A program made the translations under genes and the position numbers. Under the pieces are notes generated by a model. It was not told where the DNA came from, searched no databases, and worked only from the letters and a program-made list of their open reading frames with translations. A stretch of DNA of 64,000 bases from positions 1 through 64,000 of the forward strand of contig NZ_AKJS01000141.1 of assembly GCF_000282215.1 (NCBI RefSeq), given 5' to 3'. Positions 24,520 through 33,493 of this stretch are shown piece by piece. This DNA is from Pseudomonas sp. GM21. Its GTDB lineage: Bacteria; Pseudomonadota; Gammaproteobacteria; Pseudomonadales; Pseudomonadaceae. Position 1 is the first letter of the stretch; each line of letters begins with the position of its first letter.

Positions 24520-25167
24520 TTATTCAACGTGAGCGGATTTCAACCAGCTCTTCATCGAACATGCGGCGAACGGGGTGGTGCTGCAATCGCCATTGGCCAA
24601 CGCGGTGCGAAGTTTGTCGACATCGGCCTGCATCATGTAGCGCACGCCATCCTTGAAATGAGTACTGTCACCAAAGCCGCCCCGCGTCATTTCGTCCAGG
24701 GCGTCTTCCTTGCTCCAACCCTGGATCACGACCCGATACATGGCCGCCATCAAGCCCGTGCGATCCGACCCGTGTTTGCAGTGCATCAACACTGGGCCAT
24801 GGGACTCGGCAGTCTGAATGGCACGAAGGGCTTTAAGGACATCCTCGTCATCTACGTGATTGGTGCGATAGGGCAACTGGACCTGAGTGATACCCGGCGT
24901 AGACAACCAGCTTGAATCCGTCTCGGGCAGGAAATTGATGACGGTTTTCACCTTGAGCTTTTCCAGCAACGCAATGACGCCACGGTCAGGCAAGGCGCTG
25001 CGGTAGAGCGTCGGGGACATTTGAAAGAGGTTGTATTGCATTTCCACCGGTTGAGCCCATTCCGCCGGACGAGGGGACGTGCTGTCATCCGCATGGACCA
25101 GAGTCAGGTTGAAAAATGCGGCCAGTGATATCAGAAACGTCGCAGAAAATAGGCGCAGTCGGGACAT
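24520..25167 (-). CDS. Exported dual-specificity tyrosine phosphatase, TpbA-like
   Basis: A 215-residue protein with signal peptide MSRLRLFSATFLISLAAFF and a DSP fold. The active loop is HCKHGSDRTG (Cys130, Arg136), with the general acid probably Asp106/Asp107 in HVDDEDV. It resembles P. aeruginosa TpbA, a periplasmic phosphatase that lowers c-di-GMP through the cyclase TpbB and so reduces biofilm. No tpbB is adjacent here. It is transcribed alone, convergent with the yheV-like gene. Confidence 0.82.
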   Translation of the reverse strand: MSRLRLFSATFLISLAAFFNLTLVHADDSTSPRPAEWAQPVEMQYNLFQMSPTLYRSALPDRGVIALLEKLKVKTVINFLPETDSSWLSTPGITQVQLPYRTNHVDDEDVLKALRAIQTAESHGPVLMHCKHGSDRTGLMAAMYRVVIQGWSKEDALDEMTRGGFGDSTHFKDGVRYMMQADVDKLRTALANGDCSTTPFAACSMKSWLKSAHVE

Positions 25168-25312
25168 GCTCGGGCAACCGTATGGGAATCGGGTGGCTAG
25201 GTGTCACAGAGCTTCAGCTCCAAGCAGTCAAAGGCCTGTGAGCCGGCTGTCAAAGAATTGTGAATGGAATGGCTTATCCCGGCTTTATTCGCGACACCTA
25301 TAAGCCTCTATA

Positions 25313-25344
25313 AAAAAACGACACGGAGAAGTTCCGTGTCGTTT
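25313..25344 (-). terminator. Terminator of the dockerin-like gene
   Basis: AAACGACACGGA / TCCGTGTCGTTT stem with a short loop; on the minus strand it is followed by a T-run (complement of the A-run at 25312-25318). It ends the leftward gene at 25386-25688. Confidence 0.88.
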
Positions 25345-25385
25345 ATTGCAATCAATACTTATTGATTGCAGGAGTTAAGCTGCTT

Positions 25386-25688
25386 TCAAGGATTAATAAT
25401 CTTCGAGTAGGCTTTCGCCAATGCAATCAAAACAACTTTGTCCTGCGCATCGATTGCACCATCTCCGTTGACATCAGGTGTGTTGCCCATGGTAAAGGTG
25501 ATGCCGCCATCGTTGGACACAGCCGCGCGAGTACTGGAGTCCAGCAGAGAGTAGGTGGGCGCACGGTTTTCAGGGTCATAACCCTCTTCCTTTAACGCGA
25601 ACTGCATGGAAACCCGAACTTCTTTTGGACTAACGATAGAAGGCGCTTGTAGTTGCAGAAATACACCGCGCTGATTGTAGCCAGACAT
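25386..25688 (-). CDS. Small protein with a dockerin/EF-hand calcium loop
   Basis: A 100-residue protein without signal peptide. Residues about 67-80 carry DVNGDGAIDAQD, a full 12-position EF-hand or dockerin calcium loop (Asp1, Asn3, Asp5, Asp9, Asp12), followed by a short helix VVLIALAKAYS. The N-terminal 60 residues look beta-rich. AAGGA lies eight bases before the ATG and a terminator follows, so it is a real, single gene. No cohesin or secretion gene is near. I do not recognise a family beyond the loop. Confidence 0.7.
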   Translation of the reverse strand: MSGYNQRGVFLQLQAPSIVSPKEVRVSMQFALKEEGYDPENRAPTYSLLDSSTRAAVSNDGGITFTMGNTPDVNGDGAIDAQDKVVLIALAKAYSKIINP

Positions 25689-25881
25689 TTATTAAATCCT
25701 TTTAATATTGAGAACACGACAACTTCGTGTGAAGCGAAGAATACTGACAAGACCGATAAAAGTTCTACGCGATTTATGTTTCGCATAATGACGAAACTCA
25801 TAACTGTCAGGTGCTGAACGGCGCTGGTCGATTCCGCCAAACCCGGATACTGTATGCACATACAGCCAATGGATCTTGTCA

Positions 25882-26940
25882 ATGACTACGCCCTTGCCAC
25901 CTCGCGGACGCGGCACCGCGACCAATCCGCATAACCGCTTCGCGCTGAATCGTTCAGTGGTCGAAGATGACGGCTGGTATCAGGAAGCGCCCGTCACCCA
26001 AGGTACCGAGGTGCGTATCGAAACGGCGAAAACCATCATCACCCGCAACAACTCGCCGGACTTGCCCTTTGATCGCTCGATCAATCCCTATCGCGGCTGC
26101 GAACACGGCTGCATCTATTGCTATGCGCGGCCCAGTCACGCCTATTGGGACATGTCGCCGGGGCTGGATTTCGAAACCAGGCTGATCGCCAAGACCAACG
26201 CCGCCGATGTACTGGAAGAACAACTGAGCAAACGCGGCTATCAATGCGCGCCAATCAACCTGGGTTCCAACACCGATCCTTACCAGCCCATCGAGCGCGA
26301 CCACAACATCACTCGCAAAACCCTCGAAGTGCTGCTGCGTTACCGTCATCCGGTGACCATCATCACCAAAGGCTCGCTGATTCTTCGTGATCTGGACCTG
26401 CTTGCCGAACTCGCCGAGCAACGCTTGGTGGCGGTAATGATCAGCCTCACCACCCTCGACGACGAACTCAAGCGCATCCTCGAACCACGTGCCGCAGCAC
26501 CCAAGGCCCGGTTACGGGCTATACGCGTGATGCGTGAAGCGGGAATTCCGGTGGGTGTGTTGTGCTCGCCGATGATTCCGATGATTAATGACAGTGAACT
26601 CGAAAGCTTGCTCACGGAGGCTCATGGGGCCGGCGCGCAAAGTGCGGCGTACATGATGTTGCGCCTGCCACTGGAAGTGGCGCCGCTGTTTGAAGAATGG
26701 CTGGCGGCCCACTATCCCCAGCGTGCCGCTCATGTATTGAGCCTTATCCGCCAGAGCCGTGGCGGCGAGCTCTATGACAGCCGGTTTGGTGCCCGGATGC
26801 GCGGCGAAGGCCCCTTTGCCGACCTGCTGGCGCAACGTTTTTCCAAAGCCATAAAACGCCTGGGACTTAATCGTCGCGAAGGTTTTGATCTGGACTGCGA
26901 AGCCTTCTGTCCGCCGGGTCGCCAGATGTCATTGATTTGA
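25882..26940 (+). CDS. PA0069-family radical SAM protein
   Basis: A 352-residue radical SAM protein with the cluster motif Cys73-x3-Cys77-x2-Cys80 in YRGCEHGCIYCYARP. The following SYNTHESIS-like core (INLGSNTDPYQPIER, IITKGSLILRDLDLL, MISLTTLD) matches the SPL/PA0069 branch related to spore photoproduct lyase, but the substrate is unknown. The ATG at 25882 is used; a TTG two codons upstream is possible. Stand-alone gene. Confidence 0.85.
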   Translation: MTTPLPPRGRGTATNPHNRFALNRSVVEDDGWYQEAPVTQGTEVRIETAKTIITRNNSPDLPFDRSINPYRGCEHGCIYCYARPSHAYWDMSPGLDFETRLIAKTNAADVLEEQLSKRGYQCAPINLGSNTDPYQPIERDHNITRKTLEVLLRYRHPVTIITKGSLILRDLDLLAELAEQRLVAVMISLTTLDDELKRILEPRAAAPKARLRAIRVMREAGIPVGVLCSPMIPMINDSELESLLTEAHGAGAQSAAYMMLRLPLEVAPLFEEWLAAHYPQRAAHVLSLIRQSRGGELYDSRFGARMRGEGPFADLLAQRFSKAIKRLGLNRREGFDLDCEAFCPPGRQMSLI

Positions 26941-26991
26941 GGACAATTGGCCTAAAGTTGAGTAGTGAGAAATACCTGGTGCCTTCAGGCT

Positions 26992-27010
26992 GGTCACGCT
27001 TTTTGTGACC
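26992..27010. repeat. Hairpin GGTCAC-N7-GTGACC before the carbonic anhydrase gene
   Basis: A 6-bp perfect inverted repeat around GCTTTTT, in the 243-bp gap between the radical SAM gene and the carbonic anhydrase. It may be the radical SAM gene terminator although the Ts sit in the loop. Confidence 0.3.
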
Positions 27011-27183
27011 TGGAACACGCGTTCTAGAGCGCTCTATTCAGTTTGAGTTAAGTTTCGGCCGCTACCTTGTTCATCGAGTGACTGATGGGTCGAGTTGATG
27101 ACCTGGATGTTTTTTAAACAGCCACTGGCTTCACATCGGACAAAACGGGAAACTTCCCTGACTCCGCCAATGAGGATGAATTC

Positions 27184-27915
27184 ATGAATGACAAGGATAA
27201 ACAGCCTTCCGCTGCGTCGGCGCAAGTACTCCCCGAGGCGGAAACCGCCGATGCAGCGCTGCAGCATATCGTTGACGGCTTTTTGCATTTTCATCACGAG
27301 GTCTTTCCACAACAGGAAGAGCTCTTCAAAAAACTCGCCACGGCCCAGAGCCCCAGAGCGATGTTCATCGCCTGCGCCGATTCGCGCATCGTTCCTGAAC
27401 TGATCACCCAAAGCGCTCCTGGCGATCTGTTCGTAACCCGTAACGTCGGCAACGTTGTACCGCCTTACGGGCAAATGAACGGCGGTGTTTCCACCGCCAT
27501 CGAATACGCGGTCCTGGCCCTCGGCGTGCAGCACATCATCATATGCGGGCACTCCGACTGCGGTGCGATGCGTGCGGTGCTGAACCCACAAAGCCTGGAA
27601 AAAATGCCCACGGTCAAAGCCTGGCTGCGTCACGCCGAAGTGGCAAAAACCATGGTCCAGGAAAATTGCCATTGCGCTGACGAAAACGAAAGCATGCACA
27701 TCCTCACCGAGGAAAATGTGATCGCTCAGCTACAGCATTTACGCACGCATCCATCGGTAGCCTCACGCATGGCCAACGGTCATCTGTTTATCCATGGCTG
27801 GGTGTACAGCATCGAAACCAGCGAAATCAAAGCTTACGACGCGGACCAGGGTTGTTTCCTGCCGCTCGATGGCAGCCATCCGATTCCGGTGGCAACGCCC
27901 AAAGCGCGTTTCTAA
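27184..27915 (+). CDS. Beta-carbonic anhydrase (psCA1-like)
   Basis: A 243-residue zinc enzyme that interconverts CO2 and bicarbonate. The zinc ligands are Cys64 and Asp66 dyad (ACADSR) with His123 and Cys126 (CGHSDCGAMRA). The N-terminal 25 residues are a poorly conserved tail. It lies 90 bp before a SulP transporter gene, an order also known from P. aeruginosa PA0102-PA0103. Together they probably supply bicarbonate. A strong hairpin separates the two. Confidence 0.95.
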   Translation: MNDKDKQPSAASAQVLPEAETADAALQHIVDGFLHFHHEVFPQQEELFKKLATAQSPRAMFIACADSRIVPELITQSAPGDLFVTRNVGNVVPPYGQMNGGVSTAIEYAVLALGVQHIIICGHSDCGAMRAVLNPQSLEKMPTVKAWLRHAEVAKTMVQENCHCADENESMHILTEENVIAQLQHLRTHPSVASRMANGHLFIHGWVYSIETSEIKAYDADQGCFLPLDGSHPIPVATPKARF

Positions 27916-27943
27916 AACCTCCTAAATCCCCCGCGTGGTGTTT

Positions 27944-27971
27944 GCCGAGGCTACTGATTCAGTAGCCCGGC
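27944..27971. promoter_or_regulatory. Strong hairpin between carbonic anhydrase and SulP genes
   Basis: GGCTACTGA-T-TCAGTAGCC (27949-27967) is a perfect 19-nt palindrome, extended by GCCG and CGGC outside a one-base bulge. It lies in the 90-bp gap. With no T-run it is more likely an operator or an mRNA processing or stability element than a terminator. Confidence 0.5.
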
Positions 27972-28005
27972 TTAGCCATGCCTGAAAAAAGTCGGGAGCG
28001 TCAAC

Positions 28006-29532
28006 ATGCGTGCTGCGCAACTTAAAGCTGTTTTGCCACGGGAGCTATTGGCTTCGGTGGTCGTGTTCCTGGTCGCCCTGCCCTTGTGCATGGGTATCGC
28101 CATCGCTTCGGGGCTGCCACCAGCCAAAGGATTGATCACCGGGATCATCGGCGGTCTGGTCGTGGGTTGGCTTGCCGGCTCGCCGCTGCAAGTCAGTGGC
28201 CCTGCGGCGGGCTTGGCGGTTCTGGTGTTCGAACTGGTGCGCCAGCACGGCATCGCCATGCTCGGGCCCATCCTGCTGCTGGCGGGGTTTCTGCAATTGG
28301 TCGCCGGGCGCCTGAAACTGGGTTGCTGGTTTCGGGTAACGGCGCCAGCGGTGGTGTATGGCATGCTCGCCGGGATTGGCGTGCTTATCGTGCTGTCGCA
28401 GGTGCATGTGATGCTCGACGGGGTGCCCAGGCCTTCCGGGCTGGATAACCTGGCCGCCTTTCCAGCCGCGGTGATGCAAGCCCTGCCGTCCTTGGGCTGG
28501 CAAGCCGGGTTGCTCGGGCTGTCGACGATGGCGGTGATGTGGTTGTGGGAAAAATTGCGGCCTCATTCGTTGCGGTTTGTTCCGGGAGCGCTTCTGGGCG
28601 TCGGTCTGGCAACAGTCGCCAGCCTGATCCTTGCCTTGCAGGTCAAACGCGTGGAAGTCCCTGCCAACCTTGCCGAGGCCATCGATTGGCTGAAGCCCGC
28701 TGACTTGCTCAATCTGGCGGACCCGACTTTGCTGGTCGCCGCATTCGCCGTGGCGTTTATCGCCAGCGCCGAAACCCTGCTATCGGCCGCCGCAGTGGAC
28801 CGCATGCACAGCGGCCAGCGTTCCGACTTCGACCGGGAGTTATCGGCGCAAGGTGTGGGCAACATGCTTTGCGGTCTCTTGGGCGCGTTGCCTATGACGG
28901 GCGTGATCGTACGCAGTTCCGCCAATGTCCAGGCCGGCGCCACCACGCGACTGTCGACCATCTTCCACGGTCTGTGGCTACTGGCGTTCGTGTTGTTGCT
29001 ATCGAGTGTGTTGCAAAGCATACCGGTAGCGAGCCTTGCCGGTGTGCTGGTCTACACCGGTTTCAAACTGGTCGATCTCAAGGCCTTTCGCGGTCTGGGC
29101 CGCTATGGCCGGATGCCGATGTTCACCTACGCGGCGACTGCGCTGGCGATCATCTTTACTGACCTGCTCACAGGTGTGTTGATTGGCTTCGGCCTGACCC
29201 TGGCCAAACTGGCCTGGAAGGCTTCACGACTGAAAATCAGCTTGATCGACTTGCCGGCAAAGGGAGAAATGGAGTTGCGGCTGACGGGCGCAGCAACCTT
29301 TCTCAAGGTGCCGGCGCTGACCCAGGTGCTGGGCACCATTCCCGCAGGTGCAACGGTGCATGTGCCGCTCAATAACCTGAGCTACATCGATCACTCGTGC
29401 CTTGAGTTGCTTGAGGAATGGGGTCGGGCGAATGCGGCCAAGGGTTCGATACTACTGATTGAAGCGCGGGGGTTGAAGCGCAGGTTGGAAGGGCGGTTGC
29501 GGACCACATCCGGCGTAGGTGCTGCCGGGTAG
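28006..29532 (+). CDS. SulP family anion transporter
   Basis: A 508-residue SulP protein: ten or more hydrophobic segments from VVVFLVALPLCMGIAIASG onward (including ITGIIGGLVVGWLAGS and MTGVIVRSSANVQAGA), then a C-terminal STAS domain ending in VPLNNLSYIDHSCLELLEEW. SulP members carry sulfate, bicarbonate or other anions. The adjacent beta-carbonic anhydrase suggests bicarbonate or CO2 handling, as for SulP-CA fusions; this is inference. RBS GGGAG sits before the ATG at 28006. It is followed by a REPIN. Confidence 0.88.
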   Translation: MRAAQLKAVLPRELLASVVVFLVALPLCMGIAIASGLPPAKGLITGIIGGLVVGWLAGSPLQVSGPAAGLAVLVFELVRQHGIAMLGPILLLAGFLQLVAGRLKLGCWFRVTAPAVVYGMLAGIGVLIVLSQVHVMLDGVPRPSGLDNLAAFPAAVMQALPSLGWQAGLLGLSTMAVMWLWEKLRPHSLRFVPGALLGVGLATVASLILALQVKRVEVPANLAEAIDWLKPADLLNLADPTLLVAAFAVAFIASAETLLSAAAVDRMHSGQRSDFDRELSAQGVGNMLCGLLGALPMTGVIVRSSANVQAGATTRLSTIFHGLWLLAFVLLLSSVLQSIPVASLAGVLVYTGFKLVDLKAFRGLGRYGRMPMFTYAATALAIIFTDLLTGVLIGFGLTLAKLAWKASRLKISLIDLPAKGEMELRLTGAATFLKVPALTQVLGTIPAGATVHVPLNNLSYIDHSCLELLEEWGRANAAKGSILLIEARGLKRRLEGRLRTTSGVGAAG

Positions 29533-29542
29533 ATAAATCCGT

Positions 29543-29634
29543 GTAGAAGTGAGCCTGCTCGCGATAGCGGTGTGTCAATCGACATCAATGTTGAGTGAAC
29601 TATTGCCATCGCGAGCAGGCTCGCTCCCACAGGG
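29543..29634. repeat. REPIN type 2, copy 1
   Basis: REP units GTGAGCCTGCTCGCGATAGC and CATCGCGAGCAGGCTCGCTC in opposite orientation, enclosing a short centre with CGGTGTGTCAATC and GTTGAGTGA. The same centre words recur in the REPIN at 39309-39406. Confidence 0.9.
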
Positions 29635-29655
29635 GTCAGTGTTGAATCTAAAGGG

Positions 29656-30306
29656 TCAAGCCGCCGGCTGATCCAGCTCCAGGCCTACGCCCAATCGGCG
29701 CGACATGCACGGCCAGCGCTTCCACGCGGCGCCGGTGTCCGGGCTATTGAGTTTCTCACGGTAGGCTTCCACCGATTCCAGCGCAAAACTCTCTTCGTTG
29801 AGCATCTCGTCGATGGTGTGATGTACCGCTTCGTCCAGTTGGTTGGCAAATTCCTCACCGATCAATTGGTGAGCAATCAAGTTGGCGACCGTCATGTCCA
29901 AGGGGATCAGTGGCTGGCCGAAATGCTTGATGTACAGGTCATTGACCTCTTCTACAAAGCGGTGCGCCAGGTAGGCTTCGTCCAGCAGGCTGTCCAGACC
30001 GACATGCCCGGCCATGATTGCCGGAGGCTGGAGGAAATACTGCTCGGCGATTTTCAGCACCGGTTTGATTTGCGATTCGATGCCCGCTTCCCTGGCGACT
30101 TCATTGGCTGCGTCCAGCAGGTCGGGCACTTCATCTATGTAGGCGCAAACAAAACGTGTCAGTACGCCATTGGCATCGGCCTCCGGCAATTGGATAGCAG
30201 GGTGAAGGTGAGGCAGTTTGGTCTGCAACTGACGTGTCAGCAGGCCGGTCTCTTTCTCGTGTTGTTGGGCTTTTTGGATCTGCTCGCGCAATGCGGCGGT
30301 GTTCAT
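29656..30306 (-). CDS. Conserved hypothetical protein (PA0104-like)
   Basis: A 216-residue, mostly helical, acidic cytoplasmic protein with no signal peptide or membrane segment. Conserved parts: KTGLL-like basic N-terminus (ETGLLTRQLQTKLPHLHPAIQLP), then long amphipathic helices such as LLDEAYLAHRFVEEVNDLYI with spaced His and Glu, and DEAVHHTIDEMLNEESF. The layout could be a helical bundle that binds metal, but no fold is recognised. It is transcribed divergently from the cox operon, in the place held by PA0104 in P. aeruginosa. GGAG precedes the start at 30306. Confidence 0.75.
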   Translation of the reverse strand: MNTAALREQIQKAQQHEKETGLLTRQLQTKLPHLHPAIQLPEADANGVLTRFVCAYIDEVPDLLDAANEVAREAGIESQIKPVLKIAEQYFLQPPAIMAGHVGLDSLLDEAYLAHRFVEEVNDLYIKHFGQPLIPLDMTVANLIAHQLIGEEFANQLDEAVHHTIDEMLNEESFALESVEAYREKLNSPDTGAAWKRWPCMSRRLGVGLELDQPAA

Positions 30307-30677
30307 GAAAACTCCAGGATTCAACGGCAGTGAAATAGGAAAGACATAACTTAGCTGCCTTATGAAAAATGCTAAGACGCATTTGTCATAATTGTTTCAT
30401 CCTTGAGACGCCTCCGTTATATCGGTTTGCCACCACTCGTCTGCATCCTTCTCCATTCTTGACCTTGAACGCAAGTCCCAGCTGTTTCAGATCATTTACG
30501 CCTTCACGTTGCGAGGTGGCAGTCGCTGTCTATACTCGGGATGGAATGGAGTTAGCTGATGACGCCCGACTGCACACGCAGCAAGGCTCGGCGATTCAAG
30601 TTCGTAGTCTGAAAAAGCCGCTCCCTTGCCGCAGGTGAAAGCCGGCGGGATAACAAGAACGATAAGGGGAACCCGCA
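30307..30677. other. Non-coding region between PA0104-like gene and coxB
   Basis: A 371-bp gap without a supported gene. It contains an RpoS-type promoter for coxB (described separately), leaving a leader of about 135 nt, and near 30340-30400 an AT-rich part that probably holds the promoter of the divergent gene. No riboswitch is recognised. Confidence 0.5.
30509..30536 (+). promoter_or_regulatory. RpoS-type promoter of the cox operon
   Basis: TTGCGA (30509-30514), a 16-bp spacer and TATACT (30531-30536) preceded by C (CTATACT, the RpoS-favoured -10). The predicted start, about 30543, lies 135 bases before coxB. In P. aeruginosa the aa3 oxidase is RpoS-dependent and starvation-induced, so motif and gene agree. 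Confidence 0.6.
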
Positions 30678-31805
30678 ATGATGCGACATCCACACGTCTG
30701 GATGGGCCTCCTGTTGTGGTCGATTTTCAGTCAAGCACAAGCCGCTTGGACTGTGAATATGGCGCCGGGAGCGACTGAAATCAGTCACGCAGTATTTGAC
30801 CTGCACATGACCATTTTCTGGATCTGTGTAGTGATCGGCATCATCGTCTTCGGCGCCATGTTCTGGTCGATGATTCTGCACCGCCGCTCTACCGGGCAGG
30901 TGGCCGCAAAATTTCATGAAAGCACCACCGTTGAAATCCTCTGGACCATCGTGCCCTTCCTGATCCTGGTGGCCATGGCGGTGCCCGCGACGGCAACCCT
31001 GATCAAGATGTACGACGCCAGTGAGCCGGATATCGACATCCAGGTCACGGGCTATCAGTGGAAGTGGCACTACAAATACCTGGGCCAGGACGTTGAGTTC
31101 TTCAGCAACCTGACCACCCCCGCTGACCAGATCCACAATAAGGAAACCAAGGGCGAGCACTATTTGCTCGAGGTCGACAAGCCGCTGGTGCTGCCGATCG
31201 GCGCGAAGGTGCGCTTTCTGGTGACCTCCGCCGACGTCATCCACTCCTGGTGGGTCCCGGCCTTCGCGGTCAAGCGCGATGCGATCCCGGGGTTCGTCAA
31301 CGAAGCCTGGACCCGCGTCGACAAGCCGGGCATCTACCGCGGCCAGTGCGCCGAGTTGTGCGGCAAGGACCACGGTTTCATGCCGATTGTGGTCGAGGTC
31401 AAGGAAAAGGCCGATTACGAAAAATGGCTCGCCGAACGCAAGGCTGAAGCCCTGCAACTCAAAGAGCTGACCAGCAAGGAATGGACCCTCGACGAGCTCA
31501 AGGAGCGCGGCGACAAGGTCTACCACACCACTTGCGTCGCCTGTCACCAGGCCGAAGGTCAGGGCCTGCCGCCGATGTTCCCGGCACTCAAGGGCTCGAA
31601 AATCGCTACCGGACCAATCAAGGATCACCTGAGCATTGTCTTCCACGGCAAGCCTGGCACCGCCATGGCGGCGTTTGGCAAGCAGCTGTCGGAAGTCGAT
31701 ATCGCGGCGGTCGTGACCTACGAACGTAACGCCTGGGGCAATAACAAGGGCGACATGGTCACTCCGAAAGAAGTGCTGGAGCTGAAACAGGCGGAAAGCA
31801 AATGA
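30678..31805 (+). CDS. coxB: Cytochrome c oxidase subunit II with fused cytochrome c domain
   Basis: A 375-residue subunit with a signal peptide and two transmembrane helices (about 38-60 and 80-105), a CuA cupredoxin domain and a C-terminal haem c domain. CuA ligands are His189, Cys224, Cys228, His232 and Met235 (QCAELCGKDHGFM). The haem c motif is CVACH (Cys286, Cys289, His290). The fused cytochrome makes this a caa3-like subunit that can take electrons from soluble cytochrome c. First gene of the cox locus. Confidence 0.96.
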   Translation: MMRHPHVWMGLLLWSIFSQAQAAWTVNMAPGATEISHAVFDLHMTIFWICVVIGIIVFGAMFWSMILHRRSTGQVAAKFHESTTVEILWTIVPFLILVAMAVPATATLIKMYDASEPDIDIQVTGYQWKWHYKYLGQDVEFFSNLTTPADQIHNKETKGEHYLLEVDKPLVLPIGAKVRFLVTSADVIHSWWVPAFAVKRDAIPGFVNEAWTRVDKPGIYRGQCAELCGKDHGFMPIVVEVKEKADYEKWLAERKAEALQLKELTSKEWTLDELKERGDKVYHTTCVACHQAEGQGLPPMFPALKGSKIATGPIKDHLSIVFHGKPGTAMAAFGKQLSEVDIAAVVTYERNAWGNNKGDMVTPKEVLELKQAESK

Positions 31806-31887
31806 CCCGGTCTATTGCGCACCCAAGGAACCGGTCGGGGCTACGCACCCCGGCTTGCCCAGCCCATCTGTTTGCAGGAGACAGAAC

Positions 31888-33480
31888 ATGACTGCTGTAG
31901 TCGATGAACATGTTCATACCGCCACCGACCACGCCCACGGCCCCGCCAAAGGCCTGATGCGCTGGGTGCTGACCACCAACCACAAAGACATCGGCACGCT
32001 GTACCTGTGGTTTGCGTTCTCCATGTTCTTGCTGGGGGGCTCGTTCGCGATGGTGATTCGCGCCGAGCTGTTCCAGCCGGGGCTGCAAATCGTCCAGCCG
32101 GAATTCTTCAACCAGATGACCACAATGCACGGTCTGGTGATGGTGTTCGGTGCGGTGATGCCGGCCTTCGTCGGCCTCGCCAACTGGATGATCCCGCTGA
32201 TGATCGGCGCGCCGGACATGGCACTGCCACGGATGAACAACTTCAGCTTCTGGCTGCTGCCGGCGGCGTTCCTCCTGTTAGTGTCGACCCTGTTTTCCCC
32301 CGGTGGTGGTCCGAACTTCGGCTGGACGTTCTACGCCCCGCTGTCGACGACCTACGCACCGGAAAGCGTGACGTTCTTCATCTTCGCCATCCATTTGATG
32401 GGGATCAGTTCGATCATGGGCGCGATCAACGTGATCGCGACCATCCTCAACCTGCGCGCCCCCGGCATGACGTTGATGAAAATGCCGCTGTTCGTCTGGA
32501 CCTGGTTGATTACCGCGTTCCTGCTGATCGCGGTGATGCCGGTACTGGCCGGATGCGTGACGATGATGCTGATGGACATCCACTTCGGTACCAGTTTCTT
32601 CAGTGCCGCCGGTGGCGGTGACCCGGTGTTGTTCCAGCACGTGTTCTGGTTCTTCGGTCACCCCGAGGTGTACATCATGATCCTGCCGGCCTTCGGTGCC
32701 GTCAGCTCGATCATTCCGGCCTTCTCGCGCAAGCCATTGTTCGGCTACACCTCGATGGTCTACGCCACGGCGAGTATTGCGTTCCTGTCGTTCATCGTCT
32801 GGGCGCACCACATGTTCGTGGTCGGCATTCCGTTGGTGGGCGAGTTGTTCTTCATGTATGCGACGTTGCTGATCGCCGTACCCACCGGGGTCAAGGTGTT
32901 CAACTGGGCCAGCACCATGTGGCAAGGCTCGCTGACCTTCGAAACGCCGATGCTGTTTGCGGTGGCGTTCGTGATCCTGTTCTCCATTGGTGGCTTCTCC
33001 GGGTTGATGCTGGCCATCGCACCGGCGGACTTCCAGTACCAGGACACCTACTTTGTGGTCGCACACTTCCACTATGTACTGGTACCGGGGGCGATTTTCG
33101 GGATCTTCGCCTCGGCCTACTACTGGCTGCCGAAATGGACCGGTCACATGTACGACGAAACCCTTGGCAAACTGCACTTCTGGCTCTCGTTCATCGGCAT
33201 GAACATGGCGTTCTTCCCGATGCACTTCGTGGGCCTGGCCGGCATGCCACGGCGGATTCCGGACTACAACCTGCAATTCGCCGACTTCAACATGGTCTCG
33301 TCGATTGGCGCGTTCATGTTCGGTGCCACGCAGCTCTTCTTCCTGTTCATCGTGATCAAGACCATTCGCGGCGGCCCGCCAGCACCGGCCAAACCGTGGG
33401 ATGGGGCTGAAGGGCTGGAGTGGAGCGTTCCGTCACCGGCGCCGTATCACACCTTCACCACGCCACCGGAAGTGAAATGA
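31888..33480 (+). CDS. coxA: Cytochrome c oxidase subunit I
   Basis: The 530-residue catalytic subunit with about 12 membrane helices. It has low-spin haem ligands His81 and His395, CuB ligands His258 (with cross-linked Tyr262), His307 and His308, and haem a3 ligand His393 (HFHYV). The start at 31888 follows CAGGAG and gives MTAVVDEH, the conserved N-terminus; an ATG 11 codons upstream is not used. It lies 82 bp after coxB. Confidence 0.97.
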   Translation: MTAVVDEHVHTATDHAHGPAKGLMRWVLTTNHKDIGTLYLWFAFSMFLLGGSFAMVIRAELFQPGLQIVQPEFFNQMTTMHGLVMVFGAVMPAFVGLANWMIPLMIGAPDMALPRMNNFSFWLLPAAFLLLVSTLFSPGGGPNFGWTFYAPLSTTYAPESVTFFIFAIHLMGISSIMGAINVIATILNLRAPGMTLMKMPLFVWTWLITAFLLIAVMPVLAGCVTMMLMDIHFGTSFFSAAGGGDPVLFQHVFWFFGHPEVYIMILPAFGAVSSIIPAFSRKPLFGYTSMVYATASIAFLSFIVWAHHMFVVGIPLVGELFFMYATLLIAVPTGVKVFNWASTMWQGSLTFETPMLFAVAFVILFSIGGFSGLMLAIAPADFQYQDTYFVVAHFHYVLVPGAIFGIFASAYYWLPKWTGHMYDETLGKLHFWLSFIGMNMAFFPMHFVGLAGMPRRIPDYNLQFADFNMVSSIGAFMFGATQLFFLFIVIKTIRGGPPAPAKPWDGAEGLEWSVPSPAPYHTFTTPPEVK

Positions 33481-33493
33481 ACCCCCTGACCTT

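Noticed and set aside
25592..25925. Open frames of 77 and 96 residues on the minus strand before the radical SAM gene
   Set aside because: They cover the promoter region of the dockerin-like gene and have no ribosome site or recognisable sequence.
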